Source: Bacillus sp. NEB1478 (GTDB lineage Bacteria > Bacillota > Bacilli > Bacillales > Fictibacillaceae). Taken from it: a stretch of DNA of 64,000 nt. Below, piece by piece: positions 54,860-63,590 of the stretch (positions within the stretch are counted from its first letter, which is position 1; every line of letters starts with the position of its first letter). Location: contig NZ_CP134049.1 in assembly GCF_031582965.1 (NCBI RefSeq), positions 620,001 through 684,000 on the forward strand. The letters run 5' to 3'. Both the position numbers and the translations under genes were made by a program. The notes beneath the pieces are model-generated. The model saw nothing but the letters and a program-made list of their open reading frames with translations, ran no database searches and was not told the origin of the DNA.

Positions 54860-55627
54860 ATGCATCAAAATAAAACTTCTATAACTCCCTTAATCTCTAT
54901 TATTACACCTACTTTTAACAGTCTTAAATTTATTGATCAAACAGTTGAATCTGTAATCAGTCAAAGTTATTCCAATTGGGAATGGATTATTGTTGACGAT
55001 TTTTCTATCGATGGTACCAGAGATTACTTAACTAATCTTTCAAAAAGGGATTCTAGAATTAAGACAATTTTGCAGGATAAAAATAACGGCACTGCTGTAG
55101 CTAGAAACACAGCACTTCATCAAGCAAAAGGTAAGTATATTGCCTTTTTAGATAGTGATGATTTATGGCATTCTAAAAAATTATATAAACAAGTCAATTT
55201 TATGCTGGAAAACGATATCGCATTTTCATTTTGTCAATATCGAATAATAAACGAAAACGGCAGCCATACTGATAAATTAATAAAAATTCCGGAACAAATT
55301 GATTATAACGGATTGCTTAAAAATACAATAATTGGTTGTCTGACTGTAATGATTGATGTAGAAAAAACAGGTAAGTTTAAAATGCCAAATCTTCGAACAA
55401 GACAAGATTTTGTATTGTGGCTGAGTATATTAAAAAAAGGGTTTAGTGCTTATGGAATTCAGGAAGAACTTGCTTATTATAGAAAAGTTAACGGTTCAAT
55501 TTCTAGTAATAAAATAAAAGCAGCAAAAATGAATTGGCGTGTGTATAGAAATATAGAGAAATTATCGTTACCTAAATCTGCATGGTGTTTTTTTAACTAT
55601 GCATGGAACGCATATAAAAAAAATTAA
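54860..55627 (+). CDS. Glycosyltransferase family 2
   Basis: The inverting GT-A glycosyltransferase (255 residues) probably adds a sugar to a lipid-linked glycan at the inner membrane face. The nucleotide-sugar fold starts at LISIITPTFNS; the metal-binding DSDD is at 98-101 and an acceptor-side RTRQDFVLWL lies near 174-183. The length is typical. AAGGAG lies nine bases upstream of the ATG. It is the first gene of a seven-gene polysaccharide operon, and the next gene starts 21 bases on. Its sugar donor cannot be read from the sequence. Confidence 0.9.
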   Translation: MHQNKTSITPLISIITPTFNSLKFIDQTVESVISQSYSNWEWIIVDDFSIDGTRDYLTNLSKRDSRIKTILQDKNNGTAVARNTALHQAKGKYIAFLDSDDLWHSKKLYKQVNFMLENDIAFSFCQYRIINENGSHTDKLIKIPEQIDYNGLLKNTIIGCLTVMIDVEKTGKFKMPNLRTRQDFVLWLSILKKGFSAYGIQEELAYYRKVNGSISSNKIKAAKMNWRVYRNIEKLSLPKSAWCFFNYAWNAYKKN

Positions 55628-55648
55628 AGTTAGGATTATGGTAAAAAC

Positions 55649-56896
55649 ATGAATCAAAATAATAAAAACAAAACAATTATGTATGTTGTTTCTTATTTCC
55701 CATCGACAAGTCAAACATTTGTTTTAAGAGAAATTACCCATCTGAAATCACTGGGATTCCAATTAAAGATTTGTGCATTAAAAAGCAGCTCTCAAGAAAT
55801 AAAACAACATGGTACTGAAGCATTTATGGATGCAGTTAATTATATCCCCGATGTTGCAAGTGATAAAACAAAATTATTTTCCTTATTAACAACCAATCTT
55901 TTGTTAGGTTTAAAACGACCTGCCAAATATTTAAAAGCAGTAATTAAGGCCTTATCATCTGGAAACTTTAAAATTTTATTAGATTTATTAAAAGCTGGTT
56001 GGGCTGTACAGCATTTGAAATTGGATAAGAATATTCATCTTCATGCACAATTTGCTCATAATCCTACGAACGTGGCCTATTTCATAAGTTTGCTTAATGA
56101 CAATAGTATTAGTTTCACGTCTCATGCAGTTGACATTTTTGTAAATCCGCAGTTAATTAAAGAAAAGTTAGAACGAAGTAAGTTTGCCGTGACTATTTCA
56201 AAATTTAATTATAATTTGCTTGAAAAAACTTATGGAAAACAAAGTGTAGAAAACTTACATGTAATTCGATGCGGAATTGAGAAGAACCTAGTAAATGAAC
56301 AAGTTAATAACTCATTAAACAAACCAGATCAGCCTATTTCGATTTTGACCATTGGACGGATGGTAGAGAAAAAAGGATTTGATATTCTTGTCGATGCATT
56401 AAAACTGCTTAAAGACAATGGATATAATTTCACATGCAATATTGTTGGAGATGGCGGACTAAATGATGAACTTGTAAAAAGAGTTAGAGATAGTCATCTA
56501 TTAGATCATGTCAATTTCTTAGGTGCTCTTCCTTCAAGTGATATTCAAAATGAATTTAAAAGAGCTGATATGTTTGTTCTACCATGTAAAGAAGCTGAAA
56601 ATGGAGACATGGATGGAATACCTGTAGTTCTTATGGAAGCTATTGCTAATTATGTTCCAGTAGTTACAACGGAACTATCTGGAATACCAGAACTTATTAT
56701 TGATCAACAAACAGGATTATTAGCCAAGCCAAATGATTCAATAAGTCTATATGAAAAAATTAGTTCTTTAATAAAACATCCTGAAATAAAAACAGATTTA
56801 ACAAAGAAAGCTGCAGAACACTTGAAACAAGAATTTTTATTAGAAAGTAATGTCGAGAGATTAGCAGAATTAATGAAAAAACAATTAGTTAGCTAA
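55649..56896 (+). CDS. Glycosyltransferase family 4
   Basis: The retaining GT-B glycosyltransferase has 415 residues. The N-terminal Rossmann domain begins IMYVVSYFPSTSQTFVLREI, a form common in colanic-acid and teichuronic-type transferases (WcaL/TuaC style). The C-terminal domain has ILTIGRMVEKKGFDILVDAL and the donor-binding EAENGDMDGIPVVLMEAIA. It probably extends the repeat unit of the exported glycan. The ribosome-binding site is weak (TTAGGA), which fits coupling to the preceding gene. Confidence 0.9.
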   Translation: MNQNNKNKTIMYVVSYFPSTSQTFVLREITHLKSLGFQLKICALKSSSQEIKQHGTEAFMDAVNYIPDVASDKTKLFSLLTTNLLLGLKRPAKYLKAVIKALSSGNFKILLDLLKAGWAVQHLKLDKNIHLHAQFAHNPTNVAYFISLLNDNSISFTSHAVDIFVNPQLIKEKLERSKFAVTISKFNYNLLEKTYGKQSVENLHVIRCGIEKNLVNEQVNNSLNKPDQPISILTIGRMVEKKGFDILVDALKLLKDNGYNFTCNIVGDGGLNDELVKRVRDSHLLDHVNFLGALPSSDIQNEFKRADMFVLPCKEAENGDMDGIPVVLMEAIANYVPVVTTELSGIPELIIDQQTGLLAKPNDSISLYEKISSLIKHPEIKTDLTKKAAEHLKQEFLLESNVERLAELMKKQLVS

Positions 56897-56910
56897 GGAT
56901 AGGATAAATA

Positions 56911-58392
56911 ATGAGTTTTTTTAATAATGTAATTTGGTCATTAAGTGGAACCATAGGAGTAAGAATTATAGGATTATTAACTTCTATTTTATTGGCTAGA
57001 CTGCTTACACCTGAAATCTTTGGAATTGTTGGGATGGCAATGGTTATTGTCGGCTTCATCTATGTGGTTCAGGAAGCCGGACTTAGCTCCGTTCTTATTC
57101 AGAGAAAATCAATCAATAAAACGCTTGTAGTAACAACGTTTTACATGAACATAATCTTTTCGTTGTTATTAATTGTTCTTTTAATTATTCTCGCACCGTT
57201 TATAGCAGATTTTTATAAACAGTCTGCAGTTAAAACACTTTTATATTTTTCATCTATTGGTATTTTTATAGGCGCTTTAGGGATTACCGAACGAGGGTTG
57301 TTAACTAGAGATAAAAAGTTTAAAAAGTTGACCAGTATTGATTTAGTTGCAGAAGTTACTACCAGCCTCTTTTCAATCATACTCGCATTATTAGGCTATT
57401 GGATGCTTGCAGTAGGTTTAAGTATCTTATTTAGACCAGCAATACAATCATTAAGCCTATTCCTAGTAGCTGGATTTAACAATGTAAAGGGAAAACCAGA
57501 TTTCAAGTTAGCAAAAGATATATTGCCATATAGTTTAAACGTCCAAGGTACAAGAATAATAAACTTTGCTAGAAATAATGTAGATTATTTAATTATTGGG
57601 AAAATACTTGGCAGCAGTAGCCTAGGAATCTATACAATTGCTTTTCAATGGAGTACGGTTGCTAGATTTTACTTTTCACAGGCAATTGCAAATGTAGCTT
57701 TTCCTGAAATCGCTAGAAATCAAAATGATTTTAATAAAGTAGGAATTATATATACAAATATAATAAGGAAAATTTCATTTATAACTTTTCCCTTATGTAT
57801 GGGAATAGCCTGTGTAGCTGATGAATTCATTATGGTTTTATATGGAGATCGTTGGTTGGAAGTGATTCCTGTGCTTCAAGTATTAATGCTAGCAGGAATG
57901 ATTACATCGATTGGGACAGTCGTGGGATCAGTATATAAAGGTATAGGGCGCCCAGACATAGAATTAAAAGTGAATGTTTATTCACTAATCAGTTTTATTA
58001 TTCTAATATTAATATTAGGGAACGCTTATGGATTAATTGGAGTAGCGTATGCTGTATTAATTAACACTATCATTTTTAATATTGTTATGACAACGACACT
58101 TTTTAAAATAATCAATTTAAAGTTTAATGTTTTTATAAAGTCACTTAAAAATGCATTTTATTCTACGATATTAATGAGTGTGCTTCTATATTTAATAAAA
58201 CCAATGATATCAAATGAGTTTAACTTTACACTAACACTTATCATACTCGTTCTGCTCGGTTTTATGTTTTATCTGTTTGCAACTTACATTTTTAATAAAC
58301 AAATGCTTTATTGGGTTATCGATAAAGCAGCATCATTTAAGAGAAAAAAGCAATTTAGAGGGGTTAACGATGAAATATATAAAAGTAGGTAA
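56911..58392 (+). CDS. Polysaccharide flippase (MOP/Wzx family, TuaB-like)
   Basis: The multi-span membrane protein (493 residues, about 12-14 helices) should move undecaprenyl-linked repeat units across the membrane. The N-terminus NVIWSLSGTIGVRIIGLLTS and the LLARLLTPEIFGIVGMA motif are typical of the TuaB/WzxC group. Its end overlaps the HprK-like gene by 23 bases. Together with the Wzy-like protein at 62145 it implies a flippase/polymerase-dependent route rather than an ABC exporter. Confidence 0.92.
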   Translation: MSFFNNVIWSLSGTIGVRIIGLLTSILLARLLTPEIFGIVGMAMVIVGFIYVVQEAGLSSVLIQRKSINKTLVVTTFYMNIIFSLLLIVLLIILAPFIADFYKQSAVKTLLYFSSIGIFIGALGITERGLLTRDKKFKKLTSIDLVAEVTTSLFSIILALLGYWMLAVGLSILFRPAIQSLSLFLVAGFNNVKGKPDFKLAKDILPYSLNVQGTRIINFARNNVDYLIIGKILGSSSLGIYTIAFQWSTVARFYFSQAIANVAFPEIARNQNDFNKVGIIYTNIIRKISFITFPLCMGIACVADEFIMVLYGDRWLEVIPVLQVLMLAGMITSIGTVVGSVYKGIGRPDIELKVNVYSLISFIILILILGNAYGLIGVAYAVLINTIIFNIVMTTTLFKIINLKFNVFIKSLKNAFYSTILMSVLLYLIKPMISNEFNFTLTLIILVLLGFMFYLFATYIFNKQMLYWVIDKAASFKRKKQFRGVNDEIYKSR

Positions 58393-59476
58393 ACTAAATG
58401 TGGAGCTAGCTATTTCATCAAAATTAGGAGACGAATATTTTAATGAAGAGTTTTCCTATTTTAGTAAAGGTGATAAAAATAATATTGATGCAAGTTATTT
58501 AATTACAGATGCAAAAGAACCTGCAAATCATAACAATAAAGAAATGCTAGGATCAAATTTTACCTATGATAAAAAAATATTAAGTATTTCTACGTCAGGT
58601 TTAATTGCTCGTAAAAGAAAAGTTTCAATTGAGAAAGAAAAAAATAAAACTACTTTTTATTTTACAAGGCCATACAAACTCTTAAATGAGCTATACAGAT
58701 TATATTCAAGAGACTATCTTTCATTTAACGAAACTGCCATAAAAGACTTTGTATATAATGTATTTGAACCTACTTTGCAACAAGTACAAGTTAAAAAAGG
58801 ACAATCTTTTGTGCATGGTGCACTTTTAGTAAATGATAAAAATGAAGGATTACTTGTTACAGGCTGGGGTGGAAGTGGAAAAAGCTCTCTTGGAACCCAA
58901 TTATTAAAAAATGGATGGTCTATGGGCAGCGATGATTTATTAGTTGTAAATGAAGACGGAAAAGCATTTTCTTATCCAAAACGTGCGCAAGTTTATGCTT
59001 ATAACTTAGTAGGCAATAAGCAGTTGAAAGACCGTATTTTTGGAACACTCCCATTGTCTAGAAAAATTGTATGGAAAATACGTGAAAGTCTTCTTGGCCC
59101 TACAAAAGTCCGAAGAAGAGTTCCGCTCAGCTTTATTGGAAATTCAGTGGAAAATAACAATCCAATAACTATTAAAAGAGTGTTGGATGTTAGAAGATCG
59201 ACAGATGACATTGCATCTGTACAAAAAATTTCATCAGAAGATTTTGCACTAACTCACTCTCAAATCCTGTTATACGAGTTTCAGCCTTTCACATCACAAA
59301 TGCTTGCTCTTGATACATTTGTACCTAATGAAGATAGTGTTTTTTCAACAAGAGAAAAGACTAAAGAAGTATTAAAGAAAGCCGTTGAATCAGCTGATAT
59401 TAGAAGAATTCTTGTTCCTAAGAACTGTAATCCAAATGATCTTTTAAAAGTTTATTTAGATAATATCGATGGATAA
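58370..59476 (+). CDS. HPr-kinase-like P-loop ATPase in polysaccharide operon
   Basis: The 368-residue cytoplasmic protein has a divergent N-terminal half and an HprK C-terminal-like kinase core. The P-loop TGWGGSGKSS lies at 164-173 and is followed by the metal-binding GSDDLLVV (about 186-193). It lacks the N-terminal domain of true HprK and the rest of the HPr regulatory setting, so it is not the catabolite-control kinase. ATG 58370 is selected because AGAGGGG lies just upstream. HprK-related proteins recur in exopolysaccharide clusters of other bacteria with unproven roles. A kinase acting on a sugar, lipid carrier or protein of this pathway is an inference. Confidence 0.75.
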   Translation: MKYIKVGKLNVELAISSKLGDEYFNEEFSYFSKGDKNNIDASYLITDAKEPANHNNKEMLGSNFTYDKKILSISTSGLIARKRKVSIEKEKNKTTFYFTRPYKLLNELYRLYSRDYLSFNETAIKDFVYNVFEPTLQQVQVKKGQSFVHGALLVNDKNEGLLVTGWGGSGKSSLGTQLLKNGWSMGSDDLLVVNEDGKAFSYPKRAQVYAYNLVGNKQLKDRIFGTLPLSRKIVWKIRESLLGPTKVRRRVPLSFIGNSVENNNPITIKRVLDVRRSTDDIASVQKISSEDFALTHSQILLYEFQPFTSQMLALDTFVPNEDSVFSTREKTKEVLKKAVESADIRRILVPKNCNPNDLLKVYLDNIDG

Positions 59477-59503
59477 TATTTAATTTAAAAAGTAGGTAAT
59501 AAC

Positions 59504-60637
59504 ATGAATAAAAGTAAAAAAATAGTGCATATTTCAACTGTTCATCATCCTTTTGATCCAAGGATTTTTCACAAAGAATGTAGATCCCTTCATGACGAAG
59601 GATTTGATGTAACATTAATAATTACTGAACATCCTGATTTAACGGAAAAGGCTTATTATCCATTTAAAATTATCACCTTACCTAAAGTTAAGAATAGATT
59701 TACAAGAATTTTTAAATCTAGTTTTCTTGCTTATAAACAAGCAAAGAGATTAGAAGCAGATGTATATCACTTTCATGATCCAGAATTAATTATAATAGGC
59801 AACCTTCTCAAAAATAATAAGAATACTGTAATTTATGATATCCATGAAGATTATGAAACAAGCATTAGACAGAAGACATATTTGTCTAAACCATTAGCAA
59901 AAATCATGTCTAAGATATACCGTTTTATTGAAAAACGTTTTACTAAATCTTTTGAAATTGTTTTAGCTGAAAAATATTATTCAGAAAAGTTTCCTAATGG
60001 GGTACATATTTTAAATTACCCTATTATTGAAAATAATGATTTTCAAAACGAAATTAAAACACAGACAACTACAGATAAATATGAGTTGATTTATACAGGG
60101 AATGTTACAAAAGATAGAGGAGCCTTAATACATGGAAGTTTACCTCTAATTGATAAGAAGATACACGTGAATTTTGTTGGCAAATGTTCAGGTGAACTAG
60201 CTGAAGAAATTTATACAACAGCGGGGAATGCGAAAGAAAACATTGTAATAGATGGGATAAATAGTTTTGTCCCTAGAGAAATAATTAATGAAAAATATCA
60301 AGAAGGTAAATGGTTAGCTGGATTAGCACTATTCCCACCTACTGAACACTATACAAAGAAAGAGCTAACGAAGTTTTTTGAATATATGAATGTTGGATTA
60401 CCCATTATCTGCTCTGATTTCCCGGTTTGGAAATCTTTTGTAGAGAAATATGGTTGCGGTATTGCGGTGGATCCTTTTAATAAAGAAGAGATAAAAAAAG
60501 CTATTACTTATTTAGCCGAAAATCCTGCTCAAGCAAGGGAAATGGGGTTAAGAGGTCAAGAAGCAGTTCAAAAAGACCTAAGCTGGAATAGCCAATCTTT
60601 AAAGCTTATTAATCTTTATAAGTCAGTAATAAATTAA
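59504..60637 (+). CDS. Glycosyltransferase family 4 (second)
   Basis: The GT-B glycosyltransferase has 377 residues. The N-terminal domain starts KIVHISTVHHPFDPRIFHKECRS, a form seen in teichuronic and capsule transferases that act on uronic-acid-containing units. The YDIHEDYE motif and the C-terminal FFEYMNVGLPIICSDFPVWK donor-site block are clear. It lies between the HprK-like gene and UDP-glucose dehydrogenase. Donor unknown; glucuronate is possible from context. Confidence 0.9.
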   Translation: MNKSKKIVHISTVHHPFDPRIFHKECRSLHDEGFDVTLIITEHPDLTEKAYYPFKIITLPKVKNRFTRIFKSSFLAYKQAKRLEADVYHFHDPELIIIGNLLKNNKNTVIYDIHEDYETSIRQKTYLSKPLAKIMSKIYRFIEKRFTKSFEIVLAEKYYSEKFPNGVHILNYPIIENNDFQNEIKTQTTTDKYELIYTGNVTKDRGALIHGSLPLIDKKIHVNFVGKCSGELAEEIYTTAGNAKENIVIDGINSFVPREIINEKYQEGKWLAGLALFPPTEHYTKKELTKFFEYMNVGLPIICSDFPVWKSFVEKYGCGIAVDPFNKEEIKKAITYLAENPAQAREMGLRGQEAVQKDLSWNSQSLKLINLYKSVIN

Positions 60638-60690
60638 TCAGACGTTGATTTAAATATAAACATTTCTAAAATTTATAATGGGGGATTACA

Positions 60691-62013
60691 ATGAATATTT
60701 CAGTAGTGGGTACTGGCTATGTTGGGTTAGTTACTGGTGTTTGTCTGTCAGAGGTTGGTCATAGCGTAACTTGTATTGATATTGATGATGATAAAGTAAG
60801 AAAGATGAGACTTGGTATCTCACCTATTTATGAGCCAGGTTTAGAAGAATTGATGATAAAAAATATCAATGAAGATAGATTACATTTTACCACGAATCAC
60901 CAAGAGGGTTTTGGGAATTCAGACATTATCTATATAGCTGTAGGAACCCCACAGAAGGCTGATGGTTCTGCAGATTTGAGATTTATCGAACAAGTAGCGA
61001 AAGATATTGCACAAAATATAGAAAGAGATGCAATTGTAGTAACAAAAAGTACAGTTCCAGTAGGCACTAATGCTTATATAAAAGAAATTATTAAAAAATA
61101 TTTAATAAATGCTGTTGAGGTCGATATCGTATCTAATCCTGAATTTTTACGTGAAGGATCAGCAGTTAAAGATACTTTTGAAGGAGACAGAATTGTTATT
61201 GGAGCAGAGAATGATACTGCTGTTGAAGCTTTAGTTAAAGTCTATGAGCCTTTTGGAATTGAAATCTTTAAAACGGATATTCATAGTGCAGAAATGATAA
61301 AGTATGCATCAAATGCTTTCTTAGCTACAAAAATCAGTTTCATTAATGAAATTTCGAATATTTGTGAAAAAGTAGGCGCAAATATTGAAGATGTAGCGAA
61401 AGGAATGGGGCAGGATAAGAGAATTGGCAGCCAATTCCTTAATGCTGGTATAGGCTATGGGGGTTCTTGTTTCCCTAAGGACACTCATGCTTTGGTACAA
61501 ATCGCAGGGAACTATGAACATGAATTCGACCTATTGAAATCTGTAATTACAGTTAATAATAAACAGCAGCAGCTTTTAGTAGAAAAAGCTGTTAATCGAT
61601 TAAAAGATTTAAAAGGTAAACAAGTTGCTTTACTTGGACTAGCATTTAAACCGAACACTGATGATATGAGAGAAGCTCCATCTATTGTTGTTTCTGACTC
61701 TTTAATTAAAATGGGAGCTACTGTTTTAGCTTATGATCCAATTGCTACTAAAAATGCAAAAAAAGAATTGAATTCAAAGGTGATTTATACAGATTGCATT
61801 GAAAATGCTCTTGAAAATGCAGACGTAGCATTTATTCTTACTGAGTGGGATGAAATCAAAAATATTGATTTGTCTTTATTTGGAAAATTGATGAAAACCC
61901 CTATTGTATTTGATGGCAGAAATTGCTTCGCGTTGGAAAATGTAATGAAACATTCTGTTGAATATCATTCAATTGGCCGTCCTGAAATTTTATCTCCGTA
62001 CGTTTTAGTCTAA
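60691..62013 (+). CDS. tuaD: UDP-glucose 6-dehydrogenase
   Basis: The NAD-dependent enzyme (440 residues) oxidises UDP-glucose to UDP-glucuronate. The NAD motif GTGYVGLVTG is at 7-16 and the catalytic Cys260 lies in GYGGSCFPKD. Conserved VGTPQKADGSADL and LGLAFKPNTDDMREAPS blocks are present. The product indicates that the operon's polymer contains glucuronic acid or a derived uronic acid, as in teichuronic acid. The start has AATGGGGGATT upstream. A terminator follows, so the polymerase gene may have its own promoter. Confidence 0.95.
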   Translation: MNISVVGTGYVGLVTGVCLSEVGHSVTCIDIDDDKVRKMRLGISPIYEPGLEELMIKNINEDRLHFTTNHQEGFGNSDIIYIAVGTPQKADGSADLRFIEQVAKDIAQNIERDAIVVTKSTVPVGTNAYIKEIIKKYLINAVEVDIVSNPEFLREGSAVKDTFEGDRIVIGAENDTAVEALVKVYEPFGIEIFKTDIHSAEMIKYASNAFLATKISFINEISNICEKVGANIEDVAKGMGQDKRIGSQFLNAGIGYGGSCFPKDTHALVQIAGNYEHEFDLLKSVITVNNKQQQLLVEKAVNRLKDLKGKQVALLGLAFKPNTDDMREAPSIVVSDSLIKMGATVLAYDPIATKNAKKELNSKVIYTDCIENALENADVAFILTEWDEIKNIDLSLFGKLMKTPIVFDGRNCFALENVMKHSVEYHSIGRPEILSPYVLV

Positions 62014-62034
62014 ATTTTTTCTTCAAATAGTTAC

Positions 62035-62066
62035 AAGCTTGCAGATAATTTTCTGCAAGTTTTTGT
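62035..62066 (+). terminator. Terminator after UDP-glucose dehydrogenase
   Basis: CTTGCAGA/TCTGCAAG with a 6-base loop and five T residues. Confidence 0.85.
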
Positions 62067-62144
62067 ATGAAGAGAATTTGCTTTATAATACGATATCACA
62101 TAACTGCAGTCCATAATACTAGCAGAGAAGGGTGATTTAATTAA

Positions 62145-63386
62145 ATGCATGAAACTGAAAATAAAAATTTAATAAGATATATAATGCTGTTGCCTTTAAT
62201 TTTTATACTCATGCCAAGGTTTGAAGGAAGCCAATTCATAACGTTTCCAATCTTAGGACTAGTGTTAATTGGTGCAGGGTATTTACTGATAAAAGAAGGA
62301 AAATTTGAAAGAAATTTATTTGACAAGAACTTCCGGATTGTAGCCACTCTTTTACTGATTTATATAGGTTTAATGGCTATTTCTTATATAAGTAATATTC
62401 ATCAACTTTCTTTTAATGCTATTCCGCATTTTTTTAAGCCGATCTTGTTCATTATGGTACTTTCATACGGCTATTTAGTAGCTTTAAAAACAGATTCGGA
62501 AACATTGAAAAAAGGATTGCTAAAAAGTGCTTATATCATCATAATTGTGCAGATAATAGTAGGAATAACACAACTTTTAGACATATCAATATTTAAATAT
62601 ATATATGATGATAGCAAGTCTTATCCGATTTGGAAGCTTGTCAGAACGACAGGTACTATGGCTAACCCTAATATGTTCGGGTGGATTATTACGCAAATGA
62701 CGGTAATTATCTATCTTTTTGAAAAGAATAACCGCATAAAATGGATATGGCTTTTTATCGGTTTTATTCTAATGATTCTTTCAGGGTCTCGGTCAGTATT
62801 ACTTATGTTTCCATGTGTTTTTATCTTTATCGAACTATTTCGAAGTAAGAAAGATAAAAAGTTTTTTACAGTAAAAGTACCATTATTCATTGCTGGTCTT
62901 GGATTAGCGTTATTAGCTGCTTATTGGTTAATATTAAAATTTGGTCATATGCTCCCTTATTTAAGACAATTGATATTGGTAGTCAAAACTGGATCATTAT
63001 CAAGTGTAAACTCATTCAGTTTAAGAACGGAAATGTGGGAAAATGCCTTAGCAAAGATCAGTGAAAGAGACAGTATATGGGCATGGGTTTTTGGATTAGG
63101 TCCTGGTTCCATAACCGTACTCGATAAAGATCTCCTTTATTCCCTTGTTAATTATGGAATATTAGGAACTACAGAAATGATTGTTTTATATATCGTAATT
63201 GCCTATTATTTTGTAAGATTAAAAGATAAAAATTTTAGTATACTAGGTTTACAGTACGTAGCTTTTTCTTTTCTAGTTGGCTATCAAGTTGAAACATTAA
63301 GTGGTTGGAACTATCCTATGTTAATTATGTTATATACGGGAATAGCGTTAGTTTTATTTAAAAAGCAAAAAGAAAATGAATTTTAA
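62145..63386 (+). CDS. O-antigen ligase/Wzy-type polysaccharide polymerase
   Basis: The membrane protein (413 residues, about ten or eleven spans) is of the Wzy_C/O-antigen-ligase superfamily, similar in kind to TuaE. The family signature region is RTTGTMANPNMFGWIITQMT, with SGSRSVLLM in the next span and a large extracytoplasmic loop (about 265-320). It likely polymerises repeat units flipped by the MOP protein. The ATG follows GAAGGGTGATT. It is the last gene of the locus, with a terminator at 63389. Confidence 0.88.
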   Translation: MHETENKNLIRYIMLLPLIFILMPRFEGSQFITFPILGLVLIGAGYLLIKEGKFERNLFDKNFRIVATLLLIYIGLMAISYISNIHQLSFNAIPHFFKPILFIMVLSYGYLVALKTDSETLKKGLLKSAYIIIIVQIIVGITQLLDISIFKYIYDDSKSYPIWKLVRTTGTMANPNMFGWIITQMTVIIYLFEKNNRIKWIWLFIGFILMILSGSRSVLLMFPCVFIFIELFRSKKDKKFFTVKVPLFIAGLGLALLAAYWLILKFGHMLPYLRQLILVVKTGSLSSVNSFSLRTEMWENALAKISERDSIWAWVFGLGPGSITVLDKDLLYSLVNYGILGTTEMIVLYIVIAYYFVRLKDKNFSILGLQYVAFSFLVGYQVETLSGWNYPMLIMLYTGIALVLFKKQKENEF

Positions 63387-63388
63387 GT

Positions 63389-63418
63389 AAAAAGCCCTTC
63401 TTATGGAGGGCTTTTTTT
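63389..63418 (+). terminator. Terminator of the polysaccharide locus
   Basis: AAAAAGCCCT/AGGGCTTTTT, 10-bp stem with an 8-base loop, then further T residues. Confidence 0.92.
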
Positions 63419-63520
63419 AGTGCTATCTAAAGTGTTGGAATTGTAGTAATACATTGCATGGTAATGAATGTAATATTTCTGATAAATCCCCTTAACATGA
63501 GTAATTATTTTTATTTTTTC

Positions 63521-63529
63521 TGGTATAAT
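63521..63529 (+). promoter_or_regulatory. Extended -10 promoter of the last CWB2 gene
   Basis: TGGTATAAT is a consensus extended -10, 62 bases before the TTG start. The -35 region is not recognisable. Confidence 0.6.
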
Positions 63530-63590
63530 GTTTAAAAATGGTAATTAAGTAAAAATAAAGAAAAAAAGAATGGGAAGGGGTTTCTAAAAT

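Noticed and set aside
63459..63474. Further WalR-like pair before the last CWB2 gene
   Set aside because: TGGTAA and TGTAAT do not both fit the half-site, and the aligned cores are nine bases apart, so it was not grouped with the other sites.
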